A stretch of 64,000 nucleotides of DNA from Arenibacter nanhaiticus (GCF_900141935.1 NZ_FQYX01000011.1:1-64000); one strand, 5' to 3'; positions 7,926-18,259 are shown, counted from the first letter of the stretch. Program-made: numbers and translations. Notes: generated by a model not told the origin, from the sequence alone.

Positions 7926-8525
7926 ATGACTAATAATGAGGATAATTTAAAAGAGTTACTCGTATTAAAACTTAAAAAGGGGGATAAAAGGGCATTTCAA
8001 GAGCTCTTTGAGAGGTATCAACCAAGTATTTATGCCTATAGTCTTGCCATTTTAAAGTCCAAACCACAAGCAGAAGAAATCGTACAGGACGTATTTCTAA
8101 AAGTTTGGTTAAACCGTGAAAAATTAGATCCTTCCCTGTCTCTAAAAGCTTATATTTTTACTATTGCCAGGAATTTGGCTTTTAATCTCCTCGTCAAAAG
8201 CGCAAATAATAAACAACTAAGGGAAGCCATTTTCTATAAAAGCCAAGTACAGTATAATACAGCCATCAACAAATTTGTGGAAGACGATTATGAGCAACTA
8301 AAAAATCATGCCATTGAAAAATTACCTCCCAGGTGCAAGCTTGTTTTCCTGATGTCCAGGAACGACGGTAAAAGTTATGAGGAAATTGCCCGTGATCTAG
8401 ATATTTCGGTAAATACCGTAAAATACCAAATAAACAAGGCTCTAACCACCATAAAGGAATTTCTTTCCACTAACGGAGATATCGTTTTTATTTTAGCATT
8501 CTTAATTGAATGTGCCAGATATTAG
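7926..8525 (+). CDS. ECF-type RNA polymerase sigma factor, FecI-like
   Basis: The protein of about 199 aa has sigma region 2 (FQELFERYQPSIYAYSLAIL, AEEIVQDVFLKVW) and sigma-70 region 4 (LPPRCKLVFLMSRNDGKSY, then EEIARDLDISVNTVKYQI). I prefer ATG 7926 (MTNNEDN) over the TTG at 7896. The order sigma, FecR, SusC, SusD is the classic cell-surface signalling unit. When substrate is bound by the receptor, FecR releases the sigma factor to transcribe the uptake genes. Only FecR among the proteins here can be its direct partner. Confidence 0.9.
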   Translation: MTNNEDNLKELLVLKLKKGDKRAFQELFERYQPSIYAYSLAILKSKPQAEEIVQDVFLKVWLNREKLDPSLSLKAYIFTIARNLAFNLLVKSANNKQLREAIFYKSQVQYNTAINKFVEDDYEQLKNHAIEKLPPRCKLVFLMSRNDGKSYEEIARDLDISVNTVKYQINKALTTIKEFLSTNGDIVFILAFLIECARY

Positions 8526-8777
8526 AAGCCATTTAAATTTCCCTTTTAAAGCGCTCCGAATACTAAAAGCTTGTAGAAAAAACGAGATAAAAACTTGTTT
8601 CTCAAATATTTTTCGAATTTTTATATTCCTTTGCCATACTCCATAAACATTATCTTTCCCTCTTTTTTTCCGCTTTCCTTTTGCCTTTTTCATAAAAAAA
8701 ACAAAAAATAATTCTGATAGACATAGTAGTCGTTCCTGTTTCAACTGTATTATATGTAACGAAAATCTATTCTACCA

Positions 8778-9977
8778 ATGAAACAAGGGCAACGCATAAA
8801 ACACTTATTAAACAAGTTTGTACAGAACAAATGCTCCCCTGAAGAAGTAGCAGAATTAGTGGCATACTTTAAAAAAGAAGAGCTAACAGCTGAATTTTTA
8901 CAAGTAGAGGAGGTTTTAGAAAATTTGGACATAATCCCTAAAATGGACAAAAACACCTATCATAGAATACAGGACCAAATCCTTTCAAAGGCCGAAATAT
9001 TAGAGAACAAAACTAAAAGGGAACTATATAAAAACAAGAATCTTCTTAGTTATACTGCAGTGGCCGCTGTACTGATCGGATTAATGGTGAGCATAATTTA
9101 TTTCCGATCGTTTATAGAACGTTTTTATAACGATTCCCAGGAAAACTACAAAGCTATTGTTGTAAAGGAATATATTTTATTAGAAACTGATGATGGAAAG
9201 TTACAGGAATTATCCGAGCAAGGAAATCTTGATTTATTGGATAAAAAAGGAAATATAATTGGAGGAAAAAAAGGAAATAAATTAGTGTATAAGAAGGCCG
9301 AAGCCTTAACCGAAAAAGTAAACTACAATACGATTCGCATCCCGTACGGAAAGCGTTTTGAAGTACAATTATCAGATGGAAGCCATGTTTTTCTTAATGC
9401 TGGGTCCTCTTTAAAATATCCCGTGAATTTTCCCAAAACGGGCAAAAGAGAAGTTACTTTAACAGGAGAGGCTTTTTTTAAAGTAACCGAGGATAAAGAG
9501 CGCCCTTTTGTGCTTACCACAAAGAATATTCAAATTGGAGTTTTGGGCACTGAATTTAATGTTACAGCCTATGGTGAAGATTCCATAACCAATGTAGTTT
9601 TAGTGGAAGGTTCGGTAAAGCTGAAAACTGGCCAAAATCTACAAAATGGTGCGATCCTTGAGCCTGGTCAGCTTGCCAGTTTGGAACTAAATAACAACAG
9701 CTTACATATAAGCGAAGTTGACACTGAAATCTATACTTCTTGGATGCAGGGCGGATTGGCCTTTGTGGAAATTACTTTTGAGGACATCCTAAAAAAAATG
9801 GAGCGACATTATAATGTAAAAATAATCAATGAAGATAAAAATCTTGCCAAGGAAAAGTTCAACGCAAAATTTGCCGATGAACCTCTGGATAGAATATTGA
9901 ATTATTTTAAGGAGACCTATGGATTAGAATTTACCAAAGAAAACCAGAGAACAATAATTATTAACCAAAAAACTTAA
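8778..9977 (+). CDS. FecR-family anti-sigma factor
   Basis: The 399-aa protein has a cytoplasmic N-terminal anti-sigma part (about 1-85), one membrane segment (about 90-110, SYTAVAAVLIGLMVSIIYF) and a periplasmic FecR domain with IPYGKRFEVQLSDGS, LNAGSSLKYP and GEAFFKV. A DUF4974-type C-terminal domain (about 325-399, AFVEITFEDILKKMERHY) is the part thought to touch the STN domain of the partner receptor. It lies 252 bases after the sigma gene and 117 before susC, all on one strand. Confidence 0.92.
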   Translation: MKQGQRIKHLLNKFVQNKCSPEEVAELVAYFKKEELTAEFLQVEEVLENLDIIPKMDKNTYHRIQDQILSKAEILENKTKRELYKNKNLLSYTAVAAVLIGLMVSIIYFRSFIERFYNDSQENYKAIVVKEYILLETDDGKLQELSEQGNLDLLDKKGNIIGGKKGNKLVYKKAEALTEKVNYNTIRIPYGKRFEVQLSDGSHVFLNAGSSLKYPVNFPKTGKREVTLTGEAFFKVTEDKERPFVLTTKNIQIGVLGTEFNVTAYGEDSITNVVLVEGSVKLKTGQNLQNGAILEPGQLASLELNNNSLHISEVDTEIYTSWMQGGLAFVEITFEDILKKMERHYNVKIINEDKNLAKEKFNAKFADEPLDRILNYFKETYGLEFTKENQRTIIINQKT

Positions 9978-10094
9978 GTGAAATGAAAAGAAAATGAGAA
10001 AAACCATAAAAGATGGGGAATGTTGTAGCATCCCCCACCAATAATTGTGGTCAATTAAAAATCTAGTATCAATTAACATCACTACTTCAAAAGT

Positions 10095-13000
10095 ATGAAA
10101 AATCTATTCTATTGTATAACAAGATATCGCTTGTTTAAACTTGACTTAAAAATGAAGCTAACAATACTGTTGCTCATCATTAACTTTTTTGGCATACAGG
10201 CCAACCCCTCTTATTCACAAAAAAACGTGACATTGGACCTAGACGGGGTGAAAATTTCCCGACTAATTGGAATTTTAGAACACCAGACCGATTTCCTATT
10301 CGCCTATAAAATAAACGATGTGAACTTGGATAGAAAGGTGCAGATAAAAGCTTACAAAGAGAATATCCATACTGTTTTAGAGAGGGTATTCAGAAATACC
10401 GAGACCACGTTTAGGATTTTCGGTAACCAGATATTTCTTTCGAGAAAAGAGAACCCATCCTTAACTATGGACGACGTTCCTATAAATATACAACAGTCCA
10501 TTACGGTAACCGGAACGGTAACTGAAGCCGATACTGGTCTGCCCATACCAGGAGCCAATATCTTGGAAAAGGGAACCTATAATGGAGTTATGACGGATTT
10601 TGATGGGAACTATTCCATTGAGGTCCCTAACAATGCTTTCCTTGAAATAAGTTTTATTGGTTTCACCTCCCAACAAGTTAAAGTAGACAATCGAAACAAA
10701 ATCGATATAGTAATGGAAACGGAAACAGCGGCACTCGACGAAGTGATTGTTGTAGGTTATGGAGTGCAGAAAAAACAAACAATGACGGCCGCTGCCTCTG
10801 TAATGAAAATGGATGACATTAAATCCTCATCCTCCACGAACATAACATCTACACTAGGAGGCCGAGTAAGCGGGGTTTTAATTCAACAACAAGGAGGCGA
10901 AGCCGGTTATGAAAATCCTAAGATTATGATTCGTGGTTCTAGTTCACCTAACTCTTCTGATCCTTTGATCGTTGTAGATGGCATTGTTGGACGAAGTATG
11001 GGACAACTTACTTCAGACGAAATAGAGTCCATGACAATTTTAAAAGATGCTTCAGCCGTAGCACCATATGGGGCACGAGGAGCAAATGGGGTAATCTTGA
11101 TAAAAACAAAACGAGGAAAAGCTGGAAGTAATCAAGTCAGTTATAATTTTAAAGGTGGTTTTGGAGAACCAACTCGCCTTCCAAAAATAGCATCTTCCTA
11201 TGATCATGCACGTTATATGAACGATGCATGGCGGAATAAAGAAATGGATTTAGGAAATGAACCAGGCCAATATGGTATTTATTCACAGGAAGAGTTACAG
11301 AAATTTAAAGACGGTTCTGACCCTTACGGTTTCCCCAATACAAATTGGCAAAAAGAAGTACTCCTACCTCGCGCGTGGCAGGAACAACATGGTCTTAATG
11401 CGAGTGGTGGAAATGAAAAAGTACAGTACTTTTTAGGGTTAGGATATAGCAATCAAGATGCTTTATATGGTGATGTTCGAACAAATACACCTTCTACAGG
11501 GTTTAAACGATATAATGTAAGGGCTAATATAGATGCTAATCTTGTAGATAATTTGTTGAAATTATCAGGCAATATTGCGTTGCGTCAAGAAGATCGAAAT
11601 ACAATTCCTTCCTCCACAAACTTCATTTTTCATAATATGTATCGCAATCCACAAACCGATCCTGGGCGTTTTCCAGATGGTAAGCTGGGGAAGGTGTCTT
11701 TAGGACATAACCCTATCGGATTAATTACTGAAGGAGGGTATGTTAATAATAAGAAAACTTCCATCAATACTAACTTTATTGTAGATCTATCTATTCCTAA
11801 TGTAGAAGGGTTGAATGTTAAGGGAGTTTTTGCTTTTGATAAAGGCTTCAGCTATCAAAAGAAATGGGAGACACCTATTAATTATTACATTTGGAACAAA
11901 ACCTTAGAGCAATATGATGGTAGTAGCCCTAATCGAGAAGGTTCTGATTTAACAGAGTCTTTCGGCAATAGTCAGTCTTATTCAGCCGAACTCCAAGTAA
12001 ATTATAATAAACGTATTGCGGAAGATCATCACATTGGAGCCTTATTCCTATATACTGCTTCGGAGGATAAGTCCAATAATTTTTGGGCCGCTCGTTATAA
12101 ATATCTGTTTTCAACAATTCCGCAACTTTTTGCAGGACCCGAAAAGGATAAAGATAATAGTGGTTCTGCCACCGAAAGCGGAAAAATTGGTACGGTTTTC
12201 CGTTTAACCTATAACTATAAGGAGAAGTATATGGTTGAGACTAATGGTCGGATTGATGGTTCCGAGAAGTTTCCAAAAAATCGACGTTATGGCTTCTTTC
12301 CATCGGTATCCGTTGCATGGAGACTTTCTTCAGAGCCATTTATGCAATCTATTGACAATGTTTTAAACAATCTAAAGTTAAGAAGCTCTTGGGGGTTAGC
12401 AGGTGCTGATAATATAGGGCGTTTTAGTTATATGTCGGCTTATGGAGTGGGCAACAATGCCGTATTCGGTGGGCAAACACCAAATATTGCCATGGGATAT
12501 ACTGAAACACGCTTTGCAGACCCCAACATTACCTGGGAAACATCTGAAATGTTCAACGTGGGTATCGATGCCGCTTTATTCAGAAACAAGCTAACACTTG
12601 AGGCCGATTACTTTTATAAAGTTACCCGTGACATTTTACTTGCTCGAACAGATATACCTAATATTCTAGGTTATAAAGTGCCTGCTGCGAATGTAGGTGT
12701 TGTTGATAACCGAGGTATTGATCTAAATATTACCCACCGCAATAATTTTGCTGACTTAAACTATTCTATTGCTGGAAACCTTACTTGGGCGAGAAATAAA
12801 ATTATTGATTTATTGGAACCTGAAGGTCAGAAAAACAACCCAAGGCAAAGAAGGACAGGTCATCCGATGGGTCAGTATTTTGGTTACCAGGCAATAGGCC
12901 TTTATAAAACAAACGAAGAGGCCGATAATACCCCTCAAATGCAGTTTGGTCAGGCAAAAGCAGGGGATATTAGATATAAGGACCAAAATGGAGACGGAAT

Positions 13001-13520
13001 AATTAATGCAGAGGATAGAGTGGCTATAGGTAGAACCGACTATCCGGAGTTGATCTTTGGTTTAAATCTCCAAGGGGAATATAAAGGCTTCGATTTAGGA
13101 CTGTTCTTCCAAGGGGCAGGCATGACCAATCTAATTTATAACGGCTTTCTAGCACAGCCTTATTTAGAAGGGCGTGGAGGAACACTTTTTGACCACCATA
13201 TCGGTAACTCGTGGACACCAGAAAATTTAAGTGCAGAATTTCCTCGTTTATATTATGGCGGTAGTCCTATTAATCGTGAAATATCAACCTTTTGGTTGCG
13301 TGATGCGTCATACCTCCGTTTAAAAAATATAGAATTAGGATATGATTTTAAAACAACAGCATTTGCTCAGTCTAATCTTATCAAAGGATTTCGAATATAT
13401 GCAGCTGCTCAAAACTTAGCCACCTGGTCCGCTGTGAAATACCTTGATCCAGAAGTACGTAGCAATACGATTTACCCGCAAATGAAAACCTTCACCTTAG
13501 GTGTTAATGTAACATTCTAA
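10095..13520 (+). CDS. SusC/RagA-family TonB-dependent outer-membrane receptor with STN signalling domain
   Basis: The 1141-aa protein is ordered as follows: signal region (about 15-40, with a hydrophobic run and QANPSYSQ), STN domain (about 45-115), carboxypeptidase-regulatory-like domain (about 135-205, VTGTVTEADTGLPIPGAN), TonB box DEVIVVGYG (about 215), plug (IRGSSSPNSSDPLIVVDG) and a 22-strand-type barrel ending NVTF. The STN domain makes it a transducer paired with the upstream FecR and sigma factor. It forms the uptake channel with the SusD lid encoded 11 bases downstream and depends on ExbB/ExbD/TonB energy. The substrate is not evident from the receptor itself. Confidence 0.95.
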   Translation: MKNLFYCITRYRLFKLDLKMKLTILLLIINFFGIQANPSYSQKNVTLDLDGVKISRLIGILEHQTDFLFAYKINDVNLDRKVQIKAYKENIHTVLERVFRNTETTFRIFGNQIFLSRKENPSLTMDDVPINIQQSITVTGTVTEADTGLPIPGANILEKGTYNGVMTDFDGNYSIEVPNNAFLEISFIGFTSQQVKVDNRNKIDIVMETETAALDEVIVVGYGVQKKQTMTAAASVMKMDDIKSSSSTNITSTLGGRVSGVLIQQQGGEAGYENPKIMIRGSSSPNSSDPLIVVDGIVGRSMGQLTSDEIESMTILKDASAVAPYGARGANGVILIKTKRGKAGSNQVSYNFKGGFGEPTRLPKIASSYDHARYMNDAWRNKEMDLGNEPGQYGIYSQEELQKFKDGSDPYGFPNTNWQKEVLLPRAWQEQHGLNASGGNEKVQYFLGLGYSNQDALYGDVRTNTPSTGFKRYNVRANIDANLVDNLLKLSGNIALRQEDRNTIPSSTNFIFHNMYRNPQTDPGRFPDGKLGKVSLGHNPIGLITEGGYVNNKKTSINTNFIVDLSIPNVEGLNVKGVFAFDKGFSYQKKWETPINYYIWNKTLEQYDGSSPNREGSDLTESFGNSQSYSAELQVNYNKRIAEDHHIGALFLYTASEDKSNNFWAARYKYLFSTIPQLFAGPEKDKDNSGSATESGKIGTVFRLTYNYKEKYMVETNGRIDGSEKFPKNRRYGFFPSVSVAWRLSSEPFMQSIDNVLNNLKLRSSWGLAGADNIGRFSYMSAYGVGNNAVFGGQTPNIAMGYTETRFADPNITWETSEMFNVGIDAALFRNKLTLEADYFYKVTRDILLARTDIPNILGYKVPAANVGVVDNRGIDLNITHRNNFADLNYSIAGNLTWARNKIIDLLEPEGQKNNPRQRRTGHPMGQYFGYQAIGLYKTNEEADNTPQMQFGQAKAGDIRYKDQNGDGIINAEDRVAIGRTDYPELIFGLNLQGEYKGFDLGLFFQGAGMTNLIYNGFLAQPYLEGRGGTLFDHHIGNSWTPENLSAEFPRLYYGGSPINREISTFWLRDASYLRLKNIELGYDFKTTAFAQSNLIKGFRIYAAAQNLATWSAVKYLDPEVRSNTIYPQMKTFTLGVNVTF

Positions 13521-13531
13521 ATATAAAACTT

Positions 13532-15154
13532 ATGAAAATTATAAATTATTCTATTCTACTCCTCCTTTTATTCTTTGCTACCTCGTGTAGTGATGTGCTT
13601 GAAAAAAGTCCATTAAACGAGATTTCTGACGATGCCTTTTGGAATGACCCTGTTCTGGTATCCTATTATATAAATGACCTATATGCGAACCTACCCTTAC
13701 AACAATACCAATTAGGAGAATCGCGTACAGATAATTCGGTGCACTCGCAACGCGATAAGTGGCGCGCTAGTTCTTTTTTATATAATTATAATTTAGAAAA
13801 TGCAGACAATCCCTCGGAAGTTACATGGAGTACATCTTATGAAAATATTAGGAAATTTAATCGTTTTGTAGAGAAAATAGAACTTTCTTCGTTGAGCCTT
13901 GAAGAAATTAATTCTTACAAAGGAGAAGTTTATTTTCTACGTGCTTTCACCTATTTTGAATTGGTAAAAAGATATGGTGGCGTTGTCTTGTTAAATGAAG
14001 TACTTTCCTTAAAAGACAACTGGGAAATACCACGTAGCACAGAAGACGAAACATATGACTTTATATTTCAAGACTTAAAAAAAGCATGCGAACTTCTACC
14101 TGACTATTGGGAAGGCAAAGATAAAGGACGGGCTACAAAAGGAGCTGCATGGGCATTACGATCGCGTGCCGCACTCTATAATAAACGTTTTGATGAGGCA
14201 ATCGAAGCGGCAAAGGAAGTATATAAATTAGGTTATAATTTGGTTCCTGGACAAACACCAGAACAATATCGCTCTATTTGGTGGACAACTAACAAGGATA
14301 ATTCGGAAATAATCTTTGACAAACAATTCAGCAACCCTGATGTATCGAACGCCATGTTAATTTATCATATGGTTACTTATATCAATGATCCATACGGTGA
14401 CAGAGGATGGGGTGGTCTTGGTCCTACTCAGAATTTAATCGATCAATATGAATTAAAGGATGGTAGTCAAGCTCCACAGTTTAGCGGTAAACCTGAAACC
14501 GAAATTTTCGATATTCATGAAAGTGGGATATATGAAAATCGAGAGCCTCGTTTTTACGCTTCTATCGTTTTTCACGGCGCAAATATTTGGTTGAATGGCG
14601 ATAAAGGACCAGTAGCCGTAGATCGTTATACCATGGATACCCCTGATAAAGGAGATGGATCCATGACCGGTTATAATGTTTGGAAATGGATTGATTATGA
14701 CAACTACAATTACCCTTATGCTGGTTCTAGCAGTAAAGACCACAGTATAAATTGGATATATTTCAGGTTGGCAGAAGTTATTCTCAATGAAGCAGAAGCT
14801 CGTGTGGAAAAAGGCGATATCACAGGCGCATTAACCGCTGTTAATAAAATACGATCTAGAGTAGGACTGCCTAATTTAACAGAAACGAACCAAATAAAGT
14901 TACGTGAATTAATACGTAAAGAGAGACGAATAGAACTTGCCTTTGAGGATCATCGCTTTTGGGATATTCGTCGTTGGCGAATCGGAAATAAAACAAATCA
15001 AGGGGTTATGTCTGGTGTACGGTTTATATCCCCAACTAAATTTTACATTTCCAATACGGATACCCGAACCTGGGACGACCGGTTATACTACCATCCAATA
15101 CCTCGTTCAGAAATTGTCCGAATGAATGTTTTAGAACAGAATCCTGGATTTTAA
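13532..15154 (+). CDS. SusD/RagB-family substrate-binding outer-membrane lipoprotein
   Basis: The 540-aa protein has a lipoprotein signal (LLLLLFFATSC) and then the SusD landmarks. These are LEKSPLNEISDDAFWNDP near the N-terminus, a TPR-like helical core (EVYFLRAFTYFELVKRYGGV) and the C-terminal RagB signature (YFRLAEVILNEAEARVEKG, INKIRSRVGLP-like text, RKERRIELAFEDHRFWDIRR). It forms the extracellular lid of the SusC transporter encoded just upstream. Confidence 0.95.
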   Translation: MKIINYSILLLLLFFATSCSDVLEKSPLNEISDDAFWNDPVLVSYYINDLYANLPLQQYQLGESRTDNSVHSQRDKWRASSFLYNYNLENADNPSEVTWSTSYENIRKFNRFVEKIELSSLSLEEINSYKGEVYFLRAFTYFELVKRYGGVVLLNEVLSLKDNWEIPRSTEDETYDFIFQDLKKACELLPDYWEGKDKGRATKGAAWALRSRAALYNKRFDEAIEAAKEVYKLGYNLVPGQTPEQYRSIWWTTNKDNSEIIFDKQFSNPDVSNAMLIYHMVTYINDPYGDRGWGGLGPTQNLIDQYELKDGSQAPQFSGKPETEIFDIHESGIYENREPRFYASIVFHGANIWLNGDKGPVAVDRYTMDTPDKGDGSMTGYNVWKWIDYDNYNYPYAGSSSKDHSINWIYFRLAEVILNEAEARVEKGDITGALTAVNKIRSRVGLPNLTETNQIKLRELIRKERRIELAFEDHRFWDIRRWRIGNKTNQGVMSGVRFISPTKFYISNTDTRTWDDRLYYHPIPRSEIVRMNVLEQNPGF

Positions 15155-15171
15155 CTTTTTAAAAATAATAA

Positions 15172-15543
15172 ATGAAAACAATAAAAAACATATTCACCGT
15201 CCTTTTTGTTTTGGTCTTAGTAGGATGCGAAAATATTGAAATTGAAGACGTTTCAACTTTTGATAGAACTGAAATTTTGTCATTCAAAGTATATGGAAAA
15301 GATAAAAAGTCAATTCTTGTTGGTAAGCCGATAATAAATCCTGAATCAGGAACGATTGTAGCTAATGTAACAAAAGAGTCTGATTTATTTGAAATTTTTG
15401 CTACTTGTACGCTAACTTCAGGTTCTACTATTTCACCCGCTTTAGATGGGTACCGTAATTGGTCCACGGGAAGTCATACATTCACGGTCTCTTCTGCAAG
15501 TGGCAAACGAACTAAAACATGGACAATAACTCTTCAAAAATAA
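15172..15543 (+). CDS. Small lipoprotein with one Ig-like/DUF5018-type domain
   Basis: The 123-aa protein has signal MKTIKNIFTVLFVLVLVGC and then a single beta-rich domain. The order IxSFKVxG, GTIVANVTKESDLFEI, ATCTLTSGSTISPA, HTFTVSSASGKRTKTWTITL is the repeat pattern of DUF5018/cadherin-like domains found on surface lipoproteins next to SusCD pairs. It starts 17 bases after susD and is probably the last gene of the operon, acting as a surface binding accessory. The exact family is unsure; a SusE-type role is possible. Confidence 0.7.
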   Translation: MKTIKNIFTVLFVLVLVGCENIEIEDVSTFDRTEILSFKVYGKDKKSILVGKPIINPESGTIVANVTKESDLFEIFATCTLTSGSTISPALDGYRNWSTGSHTFTVSSASGKRTKTWTITLQK

Positions 15544-16459
15544 ATATTTTGTTGTGCCCAGTACTTATTGTTGTCAACTATACAATTCTGTTTTGAACCT
15601 ATGGGAATTAAGCTGTTCCTATAGCTATATTCTTATGAGTATAATAATTAAATACTTATAAGGAATTAAAAAGAACCCTGTGAATTTATCAAAAGTGTAA
15701 GGACAATCATGAATAGCTAATTCATGGACAGAAGAAATAGGCCATATTACAAAGGAGACCGGAATAGCGGTCTCCTTTATTTCTTTTGCCTATGATGGAG
15801 AGTAAGATATTTCGTCGGCAGGGGATTCTGTAAATGTAGAAGCCATGAAGACCATTTCAAAGGGCATGGGATCCGCAATATATATCTTGAAGTCATTATG
15901 CTTTATGGATTAACCTGATGCAGAGCTTATCGAAGACGATGAGCGATCTGTTCAGATTGAATCAAGTGGAAAGTCTTTAAAGAAATTAGAGCAGGTTGTT
16001 AAGCTTTTAGTTAAGATGTTATTAGTAAATACACTTCCTATAACTTGTTTATACCGGGACTCTTATAAAATTACAAAACTGATTAACAGTAGTTCTAATA
16101 CCTATGGTTTTTGATTGAATGCTGTCCTATTTCGTATTCAAACGACGATTGCCAATAGAAAAGTGAACAGGTATTGTCAGGAACAGAAAAACAATTACTC
16201 TATAAAAAGGGAAATATGGCTTTTATTAAAAAAAGACTGATTGGAAATTACCTTTCATTTCAAGGATAATATAATGTCAAAAAGTAGTATTTGCACTAAA
16301 CATAATTACTAAACACTCTTCCTCGAAATTAACAAAGCGAGGCTCTCCTAAATACTTCTTAATTTTAACGCGATAGTATTTATTTTTATTCTCCAAACTC
16401 CTTTCAAACAATGAAAAGACAACATAATTAAATAAAAAATAATTTTAAAAAAAACAATT
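15544..16459. other. 916-bp gap with decayed coding traces
   Basis: Besides the terminator at 15751-15785 this stretch holds short frames that look like worn-out coding sequence. One near 15920-16110 reads AELIEDDERSVQIESSGKSL, then KKLEQVVKLL. It has no start and no recognisable family. The last 60 bases before 16460 are very AT-rich and probably hold the promoter of the EEP gene. Confidence 0.4.
15751..15785 (+). terminator. Intrinsic terminator after the SusCD operon
   Basis: AAAGGAGACC (15751-15760) pairs perfectly with GGTCTCCTTT (15769-15778) around an 8-base loop, followed by ATTTCTTTT. It separates the SusCD-lipoprotein operon from the EEP gene. Confidence 0.75.
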
Positions 16460-18259
16460 ATGAAAATAATATTTTATATGCAGATCTGCATCTTCCTATC
16501 AGTCAAGCTTTGCATTTCACAAGCCAATACCCAAGATAAAAGAAATAGGTATATTCATTTTAATTTTGACAATAACTTAAATAGTGGTAATTATAAATTC
16601 GAAGGCGATTATTATGCTTTTGTAAAAGGTATCAATGGGAAATCCTTAACCTTTTCTCCCAATGAGAATTTTGACCATTTAGTTTTAAACAACCTCATGT
16701 TAGATGGCTCTAAAGATTTCTCTGTTCAATTCTGGGTCAGGACATTTTCAAAAAAACCTACTGTTTTAATATCACAAAAAGAATTTTCAGACAAGAGTAT
16801 TAATTCACAAAAAAATAAGGGTTGGGTATTGTACTCTTCTGGGGGAACATTTGCATTTAGTATTGGTTCCGGTGATAAAAGGTTAAATTATGAAAGAGAA
16901 AATGGCGACAAAATGCCTATATCTGATGGGGAATGGCACCAAATAACAATGACGTATAACAAAGAGGCCTCTGAAGTTCGCTTATATTACGATGGGCATA
17001 ACAAAGCCATTTATAAAGTAGGGTTCGATTTTTATCATAACAAACCATTGGTTATAGGGACAAAGAAAAATGGTTTTGATTACAACAATAAATTGCTGCC
17101 TCAAATTGAGGATGGAGCTGTAAAGTTACAGGCTTTAGTAGATGAATTTAACTCCTTAGGCATCGGAACCCTAAAAAATGATGAATTTCTTGACTTGGTC
17201 GTCAATCCTGATCAAATTTTCACTAGTAAAAACCCCAATTCTAACCAATCTAATTCGTTAAAGCGTGTAAATGACATAAGAAAAGAATTGTTGAAAAACC
17301 CATACACTGTTTTTCAAATTATGGAGTTAACCGAGCTAAAGCCTATAAGTAAAATTTATTATTTGGATAACGGAAAGGTCCGTATTCATAAGGAAACAGC
17401 TCACACCTTTAGCCAGCAGACACAATTATTTCCTTCTGAATTTGAATTAGATGAGCTTTATATTTGGGATAAAAACCTTAACGCATCGGAAGTACTAGAT
17501 ACTTATAGAAAATATAAAAATTCCACTGCGTTCAAATTTGATTCAAAATTAGATTCCTTAAACATAGGCAATTGGAATATATGGCACGGAGGAAAACACT
17601 TTACAATTGAAAATGATAATTGGGATTCACGCATGCGTATTGTTGAAATGATTAAAGAAAAGGATTTAGATGTGGTTTTACTACAGGAAACCTATTCATC
17701 GGGAGATTTCATAGCTGCTGAGCTAGGTTATTATTTTGTTACAGCATCTGACTGGGATTATTGTTTTCAAGGATCAAACATCTCCATTATTAGCCGGTAC
17801 CCTATCAAAGAAGTATTCGTACCATTGGAAGCTTCCTTTATGAACATAGGAGCCAAACTAATCTTGAGTGAAAGTCAAGAAATTTATGCTATGTCGAATT
17901 GGTATGGGATGACCTCCTTCCCTAAGGTTTATGATTTCCATAAAGACAGGTTTAGTGCTGCAAATGTAGTCCCAGTGGTATTTGGCGGTGATTTTAATGC
18001 AGTTCCCCATACCGATGGAGGGGACAGTCCTGCTTCCTTAAAATTGTTAAATAATGGATTTACTGATGCTTATCGCAGTTTATATCCTAATGTAAAAGAG
18101 CACCCTGGATATAGCCATATTGAGGACGGAAGAATAGATCAGATTTATTACAAAGGAAAGGGAATTAAAAATTTTTCGACTGAATTAATATCGGAATGGC
18201 CAAATGGATTCCCATCAGATCATTTTTTAATTATTTCAAAATTTAAGTTAAATTATTAA
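16460..18259 (+). CDS. Secreted LamG-fold plus endonuclease/exonuclease/phosphatase (EEP) enzyme
   Basis: The 599-aa protein has an N-terminal signal peptide (IFYMQICIFLSVKLCISQA). A concanavalin-like LamG region (about 30-350) follows, with FSVQFWVRT and DGEWHQITMTYN and closing with LDELYIWDKNLNASEVLDTY. The C-terminal EEP domain (about 365-599) shows NWNIWHGG (about 370), LLQETY (about 409), GGDFNAVP (about 508), DGRIDQIYY (about 556) and SDHF (about 586). These supply the N, E, DxN, D and DH residues of the metal-dependent phosphodiesterase or phosphatase fold. Substrates in this fold range from nucleic acids to sphingomyelin and inositol phosphates. Its place after a SusCD system suggests it processes that system's substrate. 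Confidence 0.85.
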   Translation: MKIIFYMQICIFLSVKLCISQANTQDKRNRYIHFNFDNNLNSGNYKFEGDYYAFVKGINGKSLTFSPNENFDHLVLNNLMLDGSKDFSVQFWVRTFSKKPTVLISQKEFSDKSINSQKNKGWVLYSSGGTFAFSIGSGDKRLNYERENGDKMPISDGEWHQITMTYNKEASEVRLYYDGHNKAIYKVGFDFYHNKPLVIGTKKNGFDYNNKLLPQIEDGAVKLQALVDEFNSLGIGTLKNDEFLDLVVNPDQIFTSKNPNSNQSNSLKRVNDIRKELLKNPYTVFQIMELTELKPISKIYYLDNGKVRIHKETAHTFSQQTQLFPSEFELDELYIWDKNLNASEVLDTYRKYKNSTAFKFDSKLDSLNIGNWNIWHGGKHFTIENDNWDSRMRIVEMIKEKDLDVVLLQETYSSGDFIAAELGYYFVTASDWDYCFQGSNISIISRYPIKEVFVPLEASFMNIGAKLILSESQEIYAMSNWYGMTSFPKVYDFHKDRFSAANVVPVVFGGDFNAVPHTDGGDSPASLKLLNNGFTDAYRSLYPNVKEHPGYSHIEDGRIDQIYYKGKGIKNFSTELISEWPNGFPSDHFLIISKFKLNY

